Shown here piece by piece: positions 32,901 to 44,553 of a stretch of 64,000 nt of DNA. A model generated the notes under the pieces. The model did not search any database and was not told the DNA's origin. It saw only the letters and a program-made list of their open reading frames with translations. This DNA is from Sordariomycetes sp. S80-01Y (Eukaryota > Ascomycota > Sordariomycetes), in the NCBI GenBank assembly GCA_037042185.1, contig JAXQJY010000032.1, positions 2,728,001-2,792,000 of the forward strand, read 5' to 3'. The position numbers and the translations under genes are program-made. Within the stretch, counting starts at the first letter, position 1. The number at the start of each line of letters is the position of its first letter.

Positions 32901-35052
32901 CGAAATAGCAGTATGCAGCTCTTGCAATTTCTCTTGAGCATCAACCGCAGACAACGAGTCGAGGTCCTCATCGATGGCCACCTTTCCAGGGTTGAGGAAG
33001 TCTAGAAGTGCAGACAGCTCAGCTAGATTATTCTGAATCGGGGTACCCGTGATGAGCATCTTGCACGGCACGCCAAAGCTGACGAGACGGGCATAAAGCT
33101 GTGAGTCCCGGTTCTTGAGACGATGGGCTTCGTCGACGGCGAGAGTCTGCCACTTGATGGATTGTAGAAACTGCCAGTCTTGGAGAATGAACTCGTAGGA
33201 AGTGACGAGCACATTGAATTTGGGCTTCTTTGGATTCCCGTCGACCAACATCTCGTGGTTGCGAATGATGCTCCTCGCATCTTCTGGACCAAGATAAACC
33301 AGGTAGTTGAGATCAGGCGACCAAGTATTGAAGGTGTCGCACCAGGCCGGAATAACACTGAGAGGTGCTACGACGAGCGACGGTCCTTCCTGACCACGAT
33401 CGTTTCGCAGCCAGCTGAGAAAAGACACAGTCTGCACAGTCTTGCCCAAACCCATCTCATCAGCCAGGATAACATTGTTGCCTTTAGTCCAATTGAGGCA
33501 GAGGAAGTTAAGACCTTTCAGCTGGAACTCACGCAGCTGGCCATTCTGGATGTAGTCTGGCTGGCTGTCCAGCTTGGTCATCCTAGATCGGGTTTGAAGG
33601 CTCATTTCCTTCTTGTCCGACTGCCAGTTGCGCGAAGCTCGGTCCAAAAACTGATCAATCTTGTCTTGGAACAACGGGCTGATCTCGGAGGCCTGCTCCC
33701 ATGTGCACTCGTCGTAGCTAAGGCCCTTCCACTTGACGAAGTACTCGTCGTCTTCATCCCCATCACGAACGGCGACGACTCGTTCGACCTTGGTGTAGTC
33801 TTCAAAAGCTTCCTCGTCACGCTCCCGGTCTAGGAAGAACTGTTCCTTGGTTTCGGGTGGGATGTCATGACCAAACCTCATGTCGAGCTCCAAGTCAACA
33901 ACTTTCCTAAAGTAGTTGTCGACCTTTCGCATTCCACGAACATGTTTGAGGCTGTCAGGAGTTTCCCATGTATCATGCAGGTGGGACTTTCCCTGCCATT
34001 TGATGAAGTATTCGAAGTCATCGCGAGTAAGGTCATAAGCCAGCTCTGTCCCAGCCTTGAGTCGGTGTTTGACAACTTTCTCAATATAGGGTGAATCGTC
34101 GACGTAGTCGGCAACGTAGTTGGCGGTAGTGAGCTCAGCTTCCTCTTCATCCTCGAAGTCACTTTCCTCATAGGCGCCTTGTTGTACCTGCTGAGCAGCG
34201 CGACGGTTGGACCATCGCTTTTCAGCCAGGTCCAGACGCGACTCCCTCTGCGAGGAGCGCGCCTTCTTTCGCTGCGTTCGGCCGCGAGCGCCGCCGTATA
34301 CGTCGGAATCGGAGTCGGAATCGTTCGTAGATTGTCTGAGTATAGGCGTGGCTTGCTTTGATGCTGTCGTTCAATGTCAGTCGTGCCATCGACAACACTG
34401 GCTAGGGGAGGGCTGCTCACAGTTCCGTGACGACTCGACGCGTCGCCGCTTCACATGTCGGTTGACAGGCCCAACATCCGAGTCGGAGTCATCGGAATCA
34501 ACCTGTTTCAGTCAGAAAAGTACCCAGGAAATATCGAGGCGTGGTGTCAGCGACTTACAAGCTTCCGTTGTTGCTGCGGGCGTCTCTGTTGGGGGTGGTC
34601 AGCTTGATAGTTGCAATAACCATTTGAGGCTTTTTTGCACGTACACTCCGCCGTAGACCGTACAGCTCTGGGTCGGCACGCATGAAATCGTCTTCGGCGA
34701 CATCAGCCTTCCGCTTTGAGCCCCGACCAGAATCACTAGAACTGGGGTGATCCTCCGGCATCTCCTCGTCGTGTGGAGATGGCCGGCTCTCTTCGATGTC
34801 GAAATCAGCGTCCCCAGACGCGTCATCTGGCGTGGGAGGGTCACTTTCTGCCATGTCAGGAGCATTGTCGACACCATTCAGTTCCTCGGCGTCGCTCTCA
34901 GGAGCGGACATTGACCGATTCGATCGCGGACCACGGTGGGTATCGGAAAGGTTGCCATCACTACCACGTCGGTCGTCGGTGGGCTGAGGATCTATCGTCG
35001 GATCGGGCGACCTGTGTCCATTGATAGGACCGTCCTCGCTAGGACTGGACAT
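29903..35052 (-). CDS. CHD1: Chromatin remodeler Chd1
   Basis: Chd1 is an ATP-driven nucleosome spacing factor that follows elongating RNA polymerase II. Exons 34645-35052, 34559-34585 (27 nt), 34421-34502, 30109-34363 and 29903-30056 encode 1641 residues. Order: acidic disordered N-terminus with LYGLRRS/RRPQQQRKL across the first junctions; chromodomain 1 (FEYFIKWQGKSHLHDTWE) and chromodomain 2 (EYFVKWKGLSYDECTWE), about 240-400; SNF2 ATPase with LADEMGLGKT near 470, DEAH near 580, and the helicase C box RAHRIGQKRPVNIYRL near 870; the SANT-SLIDE DNA-binding region (about 1200-1330); an Arg/Asp repeat (about 1413-1497); and the helical CHCT/DUF4208 domain, which crosses the last intron (30057-30108, acceptor AGAAG). 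Only that acceptor keeps the frame: the nearer TAG would create a stop at once. The 27-nt exon is supported by the matching family sequence ahead of the Asp/Ser-rich segment. Confidence 0.95.
30390..30680 (-). repeat. Arg/Asp/Tyr-coding minisatellite inside CHD1
   Basis: Units of 12-15 nt coding for RYRDD, RRRDE, RHRDD and similar follow one another for about 290 nt in frame. It is a charged low-complexity insert between the DNA-binding region and the CHCT domain. Unit order and spelling vary, which suggests repeated slippage and divergence. Confidence 0.85.
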
Positions 35053-36737
35053 GGTGGATGTTGAGACTAGAAGCTGCCTGCTGCAGGACGACGAGGTCAG
35101 TCAGGGGATCATGAAGGATTGGAGGTATGACAATTATGGGGGGACGGTCGCGTAAGATACGCGACCCAAAAGCATCGCTCAATGTACGCGAAATAGTTGC
35201 GTATGTCCAAGTGTTCCAAGCTGTCGCATCTGATGTCGTTTTGATGATGGCGAGGCTGCTATATGATGGCAGAACGATTGTGCGTCTCTGGCAGCCAGTG
35301 GTTCTTCTCCGAGGCATTCGGCTGGCGAGAATCATCAAGCGCCATCGGGTATCATCTAGAAACAGCTTGTATGACTTCGGACGAGCAGCTAGGAATCGAT
35401 ATATCGGCATCGGAGGTCGGGTCGAGACTCGATCGGCAACTTGAGGCCAGGTACCGTGCTGGGGGAGCTTGGGCAGGCAGTAGGGCAACAACTTACAAGT
35501 CATTAATAGAAATGACGTTCCAGGCAGCTGAATACAACAAGGAAAAGATCGAGTTATGAGGAAAATGGTGACGTTGACGTCGGGGCGGGTGGCAGCGAAC
35601 GAGGGTGAGGTCTGAAGCGGATGGTGGATTGTCACAAAAATGGCACTGGAGAGCGCTGTGGAGAGAAGGCAAGAAAGAATTGGATGGCCCGTCCGGCAGC
35701 ACTGGCAGGCCCGCCGCGGTTGGGAGGCACCAAAGGCTAGGCGGACTTAAACCTGATTGGGTAACAGCCTTCCCGTGTTCTGCGGTCACGTGGCCTGCGA
35801 CGACAACTCACCACGCCTGAGCGGTCAAGCACAGGACCAGCCCATGGGTAGTAGTGAGCTCTGTCATACGCAGTGATTCAGTACGTAGCGCCTCACAGTG
35901 AAACTAAGTCCTCACTTAGGCTTTGTATATTTCGCTTTATACTTTGTCGCTTTCGGAGCAATCTGCGACGATCTCTACAGCACACGTGAAGTCTGCTGTA
36001 GAGGGTACTCGAATTGTCAGACCAACTCATCGCTGATACAGGCTTTAGGCTTCATCTTCACCCGCTTGGCTCTCAATTGTAGGTGTCATGGCTTTGAATT
36101 GAGCGATCCCATCGATTGTCGTCACTACCTTCCATATCACGATCCCCGGAGGGTGTAAATGAGTACCTAGTAGTCGCAGGGCCTCGGGAGGTAACGGGGA
36201 GACAGAGTTGGCTATTCTAGGTCTGGAAACGGCAGCAAACCCGCCGGTTGACTGCCTTTGATTTTTAAATGGCTGTCTCGATGGTTGGTTTAGTGTTTGC
36301 TGGTAAAACGTAAAGGCTGAGCTCACTTGTTCCAGTAAAGATAGCGGGCTTACACGCCAAGTGTATCGTTGCAGCGAACAGCTGCGGCAGAGTACTTGCA
36401 CATCGGGAAACACTAGCAAACACGCCTGACATCAGTCGATCCCCCGCCAGGATGCCCTGCCCCGCCAAAAGTGGATGGACGATTCAGAGTGCACGAAAAA
36501 TTGATGACCGCACACCTCCCCCTCCAACCCAGAATTGCAACTTGTTTTCTTGTTGATCGTGGTCCTTCTTTGAGGTTCTCGTCCAGCTCGAGTCTTCTTT
36601 AACCAACCGGCCAAAGCCTCGGCTCGCTGCGCTGATTCAGCTACTGACTCTGGACACCCGACGGACCCAACTTTTCCTTCTCCGCGAGCTACCCTGAACT
36701 TTGCAACTGCGCATCCCGCCCGCCCTAAGTCGCAACG
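35053..36737. other. Divergent intergenic region between CHD1 and RLI1
   Basis: Nearly 1.7 kb between two divergent start codons, expected to hold both promoters. A frame at 35898-36158 starts only with GTG and was rejected. No RNA gene, repeat or mobile element is seen. Confidence 0.55.
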
Positions 36738-38821
36738 ATGACAGACAAGCTCACCCGGTATGCCAAACCCCTTTTCCGCCTGCGCGGACGCCACAGCTAA
36801 CAGTTCTCGCTAGTATCGCCATCGTCAACGACGATAAGGTTAGTGACCGCAGCTCCTCACTTTCGAAAACAACCCCGCCTACCCCACCACTCGAACGACA
36901 TCTGAGGAAACAAAAACTGATGATGCCCAACCGTGTAGTGTCGTCCGCGAAAGTGCCGTCAAGAATGCAAGAAATCGTGTCCCGTCGTTCGTAGCGGCAA
37001 GCTCTGCATCGAAGTCTCGCCTACGTCCCGTCTCGCTTTCATCTCCGAGTCGCTCTGTATCGGTTGCGGTATCTGCCCGAAGAAGTGCCCCTTTGACGCC
37101 ATCACGATTATCAACTTGCCCACGAACCTCGAGAGTCAGGTTACTCACCGATATGGCCCCAACGCTTTCAAGCTTCACCGTCTTCCCATGCCTAGGCCGG
37201 GCCAGGTTCTCGGTCTCGTTGGAACGAACGGTATTGGAAAGAGTACCGCTCTGAAGATTCTCAGTGGCAAGCTCAAGCCCAACCTGGGTCGATATGACAA
37301 CCCGCCTGACTGGGAGGACGTCATCAAGCACTTCCGTGGTTCAGAGCTGCAGAGTATGTACAAACTTGTTCCTCGTGTGTGATTCACTGGCTGACAAAGG
37401 CTAGACTACTTCACCAAGCTGCTTGAGGATGACCTCAAGGCGGTCGTCAAGCCTCAGTACGTTGACCAGATCCCCAAGGCTGTGCGCGGCACCAACAAGA
37501 GCGTGCGTCACTTGATCGAGAGCCGCGCCGCGCTCGAAAATACCGAACAAGTCCTCGAGACCCTTGAGCTTGAGCATCTTCTGGACCGCGACATTACCAA
37601 CCTTTCTGGTGGTGAGCTCCAGCGTTTCGCCATCGGTACTGTCTGCGTCCAGAACGCCGACGTCTACATGTTCGACGAGCCCTCCTCCTACCTTGATGTC
37701 AAGCAGCGTCTGTCCGCCGCCCAGATCATCCGCTCTCTCCTCCGCGACAATGACTACATCATCGTGGTTGAGCACGATCTGTCAGTCCTTGACTATCTCT
37801 CCGACTATATCTGCGTCCTCTACGGTCAACCTGCCATCTACGGTGTTGTCACGCTCCCTTACTCTGTCCGCGAAGGTATCAACATCTTCCTGGACGGCCA
37901 CATTCCAACTGAAAACCTTCGATTCCGTGACGAATCCCTCACGTTCCGCATGACCGAGGCCACCGAGGAGTTCATCATCGACAAGTCTCGCGCTTTCAAC
38001 TACCCCAAGATGGAGAAGAAGCTCGGCGACTTCAACCTTCGTATCGATGCGGGCGAGTTCACCGACTCGGAGATCATTGTCATGATGGGTGAGAACGGTA
38101 CTGGAAAGACTACCTTCTGTCGTCTCTTGGCTGGTGCTCTCAAGCCTGACAGCAAGGGCTCCGTTCCCGACATGCGCATCAGCATGAAGCCTCAAACCAT
38201 CACGCCCAAGTTCGACGGTACTGTTCGACAGCTGTTCTTCAAGAAGATCAAGCAGGCGTTCTTGTCACCTCAGTTCCAGACCGACGTCGTCAAGCCCCTG
38301 AAGCTCGAAGACTTCATCGATCAGGAAGTCAAGAACCTGTCCGGTGGTGAATTGCAGCGTGTCGCCATCGTCTTGTCTCTCGGTATGCCCGCCGATATCT
38401 ACCTGATCGATGAGCCGTCTGCCTACCTCGACTCCGAGCAGCGTATCATCGCCTCGCGCGTCATCAAGCGCTTCATCATGCACTCCAAGCGCACGGCTTT
38501 CATCGTCGAGCACGATTTCATCATGGCCACTTACCTCGCCGACCGCGTCATTGTCTTCGACGGTGAGCCCGGTATCGACGCTCACGCAAACAAGCCTCAG
38601 TCTCTGCTGACCGGCTGCAACGCTTTCCTGAAGAACCTCGACGTCACATTCCGCCGTGACCCTACGAACTACCGCCCTCGTATTAACAAGCAAGGCTCTC
38701 AGCTTGACCAGGAACAGAAGATGAGTGGTAACTACGTAAGTGAAGACCCGCCGCAGGTCAGATTCATACTTCTAACTCTTTACAGTTCTTCTTGGAGGAC
38801 GGGGTCGACAAGAGCTCTTGA
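36738..38821 (+). CDS. RLI1: Ribosome recycling ABC protein Rli1 (ABCE1)
   Basis: Rli1 splits ribosomes after termination and acts in initiation and 40S export. Exons 36738-36757, 36814-36838, 36939-37353, 37405-38735 and 38786-38821 encode 608 residues, the same length as the yeast protein. Two N-terminal 4Fe-4S clusters are intact ([15 protein letters not shown] and [15 protein letters not shown]). Nucleotide-binding domain 1 has GTNGIGKST, signature LSGGELQRF and Walker [13 protein letters not shown]; domain 2 has [19 protein letters not shown] and [12 protein letters not shown]; hinge motifs NYRPRINK and the terminal SGNYFFLED are conserved. The first two exons are only 20 and 25 nt; the second intron (100 nt) has a GTTAGT donor and a GTGTAG acceptor. 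Introns crowd the 5' end, with one splitting the NYF block near the C-terminus. ABCE1 depends on mitochondrial and cytosolic iron-sulfur assembly. Confidence 0.97.
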
Positions 38822-39541
38822 AAAGGGCATCCATAAGGACGAACCCCCTTCTCACCATCAGCATGCACCTCCAGGCGTTCGAGGCGTTCAAAAGGGAAAC
38901 TTGCATCAGAAGCGCACGGGAGGTCGTGGCATCGAGAAGGGTTTAGATGATGGCAGCGCCAGCGAGGATGACGACGCAGATGGATAACAGCGGCGACGAC
39001 AGTCTATCCCCTGCCGTCTGGTCCTGTGAAGACACCATGTTTCTTTCCTTAGGCGATACCGACCTTGTCGAATCAAGGCTTTGGTAATCGTCGTCTTCAC
39101 AGATCGAGGGACGTCGGATCAAGCAGGATGACTGTCGTCAGAGCTTCCTACCTCGCGGGAAGTATAGCATGTGAGAGAAGGCAGCTGTGTTTTTTAAAAA
39201 CTTACATCAACCAAAGAAAAAGTTCGCGGCGTCAATGACGGCCATTTGTGTTAAAATTGTGATTTCATTACCGACTCCAAATCTGCATGTGAGAGCCACA
39301 ACAACAGTGTTAAGAGATGGTTGTGTACGTACTAGCTAGTGCTGGTGTTAAGGGGGCCGTGGAAAGGAATCATGAAGTAACTTGGTGGGGGACGGTGGTG
39401 ATGTGATGATGCCTGTAAAGGATCGCGGTCATCTTCCCTCAAAACTTGGGCTCGAGACGTGGCCAGGACCTACTAAAGCTTCCGAGCGACGGATCCGGAG
39501 CCCCCTCTTCTCGAACCATTCCTGTTGAAGTAGCAGGTCAT
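38822..39541. other. Convergent intergenic stretch, RLI1 and PRP40 3' ends
   Basis: About 720 bases between two stop codons. Open frames here read through from RLI1 intron retention and are not separate genes. No other feature is seen. Confidence 0.55.
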
Positions 39542-42117
39542 CTATTCCTCTTCCTCAATTTCGCCCTCCTCACTACCGGACCTGATGTCTCGAGAGGGTT
39601 CGCTCGGGGGTGGGGTCTTCTTCCGGGGGGTCGCTTCGCGAGCAGGCGTGCGCTCGCGAGACCTGTCTCTACGCTGCCTCTGCAAGGGAGTCAGTTCCAG
39701 CTAAGGCTTAGGGTGAGGACAACAGCGTACCTTGGAGTCACGCGAGTCTTTTCGCGCATAGTCGTCCTGAGATTCGCGACGGCGGCGGGCGCCTGAGGGT
39801 CGTTCATCGCCGTAGGGGAGGCCATCATACGAACCTCGGTCAATCCGACGACGGTAGAGTCGTTCGCGCTCATCATCCCTGTCCCGACGCTCCCTATCGT
39901 GGTGCAGGCTGTCGTCGCGGCGAGAGCGTGGGGGACGGTCATAGTCATCATACCTGTCCCGCCCCCTGTCGCGATCTCGCTCGCGCTCGCGCTCGCGTCG
40001 CGGCGGAGGTGAGAGGCGGCCTCGGTCGTCGGCTAGGAAACTCTCTGCCATGGTAGATTTGCGATGCTGTCGCTCCCTTTCGGCAATGGCCTTCCTCCTG
40101 TCGGCCTCGTATGCGTCGACCTCTGGACTGCGGCTGCGTCTGCGACCGTTGCTGCGATGGGATCGCTCACCTCTGGATCTATCCCTGTCGCGACGGTCGC
40201 GCTCAACCGAACGACGACGTGAGCTCCTGCGCTCGGCATCATCCTCCTTCTCGCGAAGACGACGGATGTGTTTGTCAAACGCCGTACGCCGCAAATCTTC
40301 AGACGACACAGCCTGGTATTCTTCTGATTTCATGAGGCGGGGCCGTACCTTCTCGTATGTGTCAGAAACGGCAATTGGCGGCTCCAGGCGCTTCATGAAA
40401 GCGCGAAGATCATCCATGGCCCGGCGCTGCTGCCGGTCGTCGTCACGCTTTTCTTCACGCCTAGACGAGCGTTTCTCCTTCAGCTGCAAGAGTATGTTAG
40501 CTTGCGCTTCGCTGGCAATCGCGTGGAGTACTTACGCGATCGAAAATCACCTTTAAAATGTCACGATCGAGGTTAGCAGTTCGGCGGTCGTCTTTCATGA
40601 GGGTAAGGAACTCTTCGTAGTCGCTACTAGGCGATAGCTCAAACCGCTTGTCCTGGAGGCGAATATGTTAGCGGAAAGCTCGCCCGTCAACTCCATGAGT
40701 ACTCACTTCAAGCACATCGAGGACATCGTTCTTCGGTCCGCGAAGACCCCTATCCTCCTCCTCAATGATATCCCAGAAGAGCTCCTGGGGAGACGATCCA
40801 CCCAAGCCAGCCATGTTGGTGTAGCGCTCGTCGTTCTCGATGAGCGGAACGAGTTGAGACCATTTGGTACCAGCATTGATCTTACCCTGCTTGCGCAACT
40901 CGTTGAGCAAAGACTTGTATTGATCCCTGGCCTTGCGCTCCTTTCGGAACTTGCGGTTCTTCTCCTCTTGCTTCGAATCATTAAAGGCGCGCTCAAGATA
41001 CTTCATGTGGTTCTGGAAAGCATTCAAAATATCAAGCTGGCTGAGGGTCTGATACTTCTCTTCGCTTTGAAAAGGCGTAGTGGACGAGATGAGTCCCTGC
41101 GCATCGTTCCAGCGCGTGTACGGCTCCAAGTTGAGCTTGGGTAGCAGGTCAATCAGGCCATCCAATGCATTCTTCCGCTTCGCAGCCTGCTCTTCGGCAT
41201 GCGCTCGCTTCAGACCAATGATGTATTCCTCGAAAAGCTGGCGGCGTTCGGTCTCGTTGTTGCTTGATTTGAAAATGGTCTCGGACTCAAGGATCGGTCG
41301 GGCAGTTTTCCAGCGCGTATAATGTTTTATCTCAGGGTGGCGCTTGAGCATCGTTTCGAAGTCGGCTCGGAGCTTGGTGATCCTTTCCTTGGCCTTCTCC
41401 TTCTCTAGAATGACTGCATCCTCACAATACTTTTCGAAGGCGGCTTTTCGATCCTTAGCGTCCTTGATGGCCCTAAATTGAGGGTCGCGAGCCGTCGCCC
41501 GTACGGCTTGCTCCCAAGTCCAGTCCGACTGAACTCCACTGCGCCGGAGCAGTTTGTTGAAAGCAGCTTCAGCCTCCTCAGGGGTCGAGTAGTCAGGATC
41601 GTTCGAAGCAGGGACAAAGCTTTGCGCCTTGGGATCGGTCGGATACGTAATCTGCCGAGGGGTTTCTTGAGGATAGTCGCGGTCGCGGTCGCGATCGCGG
41701 TAATCGCGTCCCTGATCGTAAGTGTTGTTCTGATATCCACCACCGGGGGTAAAGGGAGTCTGAGGAGCCGGAGTCGCTGGGGTCGACGGTACGCCCAAAG
41801 CTTGCTTAAAGACCTCTGGCATCTCCCAGGTGCTTTCCTTCGTTTCACTGTTGGACCAGTATTTCCGGCCGCCCTCGGCTGTATACTCCTTCCACGGCTG
41901 GTTCGCGAGCGCGCGCTGAGCACAGACGTTAGCATCGATGCAGCTGCGCGCCGGGTATATTCCAAATATTTACCTCTGCGGGCGACATCATCTCCTCTGG
42001 TTTGGTCCATGTTGTTTCTTTTGTAGCAGAATTGTAGAAGTATGCTCTGCCCTCGGGTGTGCGATGTTCTTGCCAGACCGTCGGCGGTTGGCCGTAGGTT
42101 GGCGCGAAGCCGTTCAT
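39542..42117 (-). CDS. PRP40: U1 snRNP splicing factor Prp40
   Basis: Prp40 bridges the 5' splice site (U1) and the branch-site factor Msl5/BBP early in spliceosome assembly. Exons 41974-42117, 40707-41915, 40536-40652, 39731-40483 and 39542-39679 encode 786 residues. Two WW domains stand at the N-terminus: [20 protein letters not shown]...W (about 15-42) and [20 protein letters not shown]...W (about 55-82). A linker with [12 protein letters not shown] follows, then four or more FF domains (first about 140-195: [23 protein letters not shown]). The C-terminal third is Arg/Ser/Asp/Glu-rich, in the style of SR-like splicing factors, and ends in [11 protein letters not shown]. Each of the four introns (51-58 nt) has a good donor and acceptor and the total is in frame. 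It diverges from TRS65 with 408 bp between start codons. Confidence 0.95.
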
Positions 42118-42525
42118 CGTAAGGGTCTTGGTCGGCGCGTTCAATGGCCAATACTGCGAGACGAAGGTCCTGAAGAGTGAATAAGAGCGCACGTGGGCGT
42201 GTGCGAGGCTACAAGAAGCGAACTGCGGCACGTTTGTCCACGACTTGATCGCAAAGCAGTGCTCGGAGGTTGAGGATTGGAAATCTGCAGTGGCAGCTTG
42301 AGACTAGTGGCGCACGGGCCATGCAAGCGCACTCTGCGGAGTTATGCAGCAATGCGGGTCCTGGTCAACTTCACTCAACTGCTCTCACTGGCATATTCCC
42401 CTGACATGAAATGACACGTGCAATATCGACTACGCCCAGTGAGCCGCATTATACGATCAATAATGATAATCAGATAACTTGTCTGGTGACTTTTTCGCTC
42501 GCTTTCAGTAAGCCGTGCCGTTGTA
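42118..42525. promoter_or_regulatory. Divergent promoter region, PRP40 and TRS65
   Basis: The start codons of two divergent genes are 408 bp apart. No named element is recognised. Confidence 0.45.
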
Positions 42526-44421
42526 ATGGCCCAGGTTGAAGCACCGCCGGCGCCAGCCACAGCTGGCGCCAACATCGCCAACCTCACCGGTCCAGTCGTC
42601 CGCGATCCCGGAGCCGTGTTCGCAGAGCAGTCGCATCTGGCATACTTGATACCTCCAGCAACCAATCTGGAGCTGGAAGACTTGTTTAAGAATATCGGAG
42701 ATGGCTCGTCGATCATTGACTCCATCAAACAACGAGACTCGCTGTTTTTTGGTAAATTTGACCCCTGAATCCCTTACTACGCGTTACACTGACACCACTC
42801 AGATGAGACTGTTGATGTCGTCTTGATACTGAAAGCGCCGTTGCTCGAACAGAAAGCATTTCAAAATCAACTCAACAGGCTTGTCCTCTCGGTGGAGGCC
42901 CAAATCACCAACAGCCAAGTCTCGGGCCAGACCAGTCCTGCAGCTAGCGACACCATCTTCACTGGCACCGTCCAAGATGTCAGCGACCCTTTCATTCTTG
43001 TAGACGAGGAAGAGAGCGACTCAGATGAGGAAGCTAGCCAATACGTCTATGCTGTTTGGAAGCTCCCGGTGTTCCTCGCGCGGCCACGCATGCGACTCCA
43101 AGACCCTTCGGTTGTCTTCACAGCGTCCGCCAAGTTGAAACCTGAGATCAAGGCCGAGTTTTCCTCTGGGGGAGATGGGTATCTACCCAGTGGCATGCCT
43201 TCTGGCTTCAACCTGTTGGAGTCGTTCAGCAACGACCCAAACCTGAATGGCGTCAAGCCTAGGCTATCAGCGTTACGGGTATCCAAGGTCGCACCTCTGA
43301 CCCGTCAACAAGACCTTATGCTGCACATTCGAGCAATACCTCAGCTCAAGCTCGATATTCATCCCGCTCTGCATACGAGGATACGGTTCCACCGACCGAA
43401 TACAGTACCCGTCAACCCGGCCATCATCGCAATGTTGGAGTTTGACTTCACCCCATACTTTGACTGCGAGGTCACTTTGGACAAGATCGACCTATCGATT
43501 CCAGAGACTAGCATTCAGCCACTGAGCAACGAAGCTATGCACCTACCTTTACCATGTGTCGCGCACGACCATCTCACGTTCCTCTATCACATCGCCCCCC
43601 TCGGAGACAACATGACTGGGAAGAATTTGACGCGCGATCTGGAAATCTCTATCTCTGCCACGGCACATCTTGCTCCTGGCACTTGCAATCCCAGACTTAC
43701 AATGGCATGGACTGCCTCGGTGGACTTTACCACTCCAGTCAATCCAGGTTTCGGTCCAACTCCCGGCAGCAGCAGCCTACAACGATCTCACCGCCCATCA
43801 CAGCTCTCCATTGGTGGCAGTCAAGCTGTCACACCCCTCAAATCACCTTCTGTCACTCAGCCAGACGCTCTACCAGCCCTTGAAGCCGCAACCTCCCGCA
43901 CCGATAGCACCCTCGCCGACCTTGGAATAACCATGTCCTTCACTGGGCCCACAACCCCTATCCGCATCGGCGAGACCTTCTGCTGGTCGATCAATCTCGT
44001 AAACCGATCTTCCGAGAAGGCAGCTCGCCCACCTCGGAAGTTTGCCATCATCGCTGTGCCCAAGCGGCGGAGGAACGAGCTTCGCTCTATGAGGCCATTG
44101 TCTTCCAGCTCCCGACGTCGTGGCGGTAGCATCGTCGGAGGGGGTCAAGTTGACGTTGCGGACGCCGTGTTGGATGAGAATGTTTTGCATGCCATGCAAA
44201 AGAACTCAGCCATGCCATCTACAGAGGTCGTTTGCCTCAGCGCGGATACGAGAGTCGGGCCGTTGGCGCCAGGATCATGTCACATTGTCGAATTACAATT
44301 CGTCGCCCTCAAGGAAGGCATAGTCGGCATCGAAGCCATTCGAGTGGTGGACTTGCAAACAAATGATCACGTCGACATCCGAGATCTGCCTACTATGCTG
44401 GTAGAGCCCGTGGTTTCATGA
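42526..44421 (+). CDS. TRS65: TRAPP II complex subunit Trs65
   Basis: Trs65 is a fungus-specific subunit of TRAPP II, the guanine-nucleotide exchange factor for Ypt31/32 at the late Golgi, and also interacts with the Arf exchange factor Gea2. Exons 42526-42751 and 42803-44421 (51-nt intron, GTAAAT donor, CACTCAG acceptor) encode 614 residues, near family length. The characteristic stretch PFILVDEEESDSDEEASQYVYAVWKLPVFLARPRMRLQDPSV lies near residues 145-190, and the C-terminal half is beta-rich (immunoglobulin-like) with VCLSADTRVGPLAPGSCHIVELQFVALKEG. A Ser/Pro/Gln-rich linker (about 395-465) separates the two. The assignment rests on recall of family blocks rather than a catalytic motif, so it is slightly less certain than for the enzymes. 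The gene converges on SLD3 with only 132 bp between stop codons. Confidence 0.85.
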
Positions 44422-44553
44422 ACAAACGAGACAATTTAGATCAATGAAGCGAGGAGTCATGAGCTTTCTATCTTGTATAACGCCGTCATAACATGCTCCA
44501 TTGCCAGTAAACCAAAATTTCAGATACCCTAACAGTTGCGCCGTTTGGTATGT

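Noticed and set aside
35898-36158. An 86-codon plus-strand frame with a hydrophobic start and several cysteines, like a small secreted protein
   Set aside because: It begins with GTG, not ATG, and there is no ATG ahead of the hydrophobic part; no splice site supplies one convincingly. It lies in a divergent promoter region.
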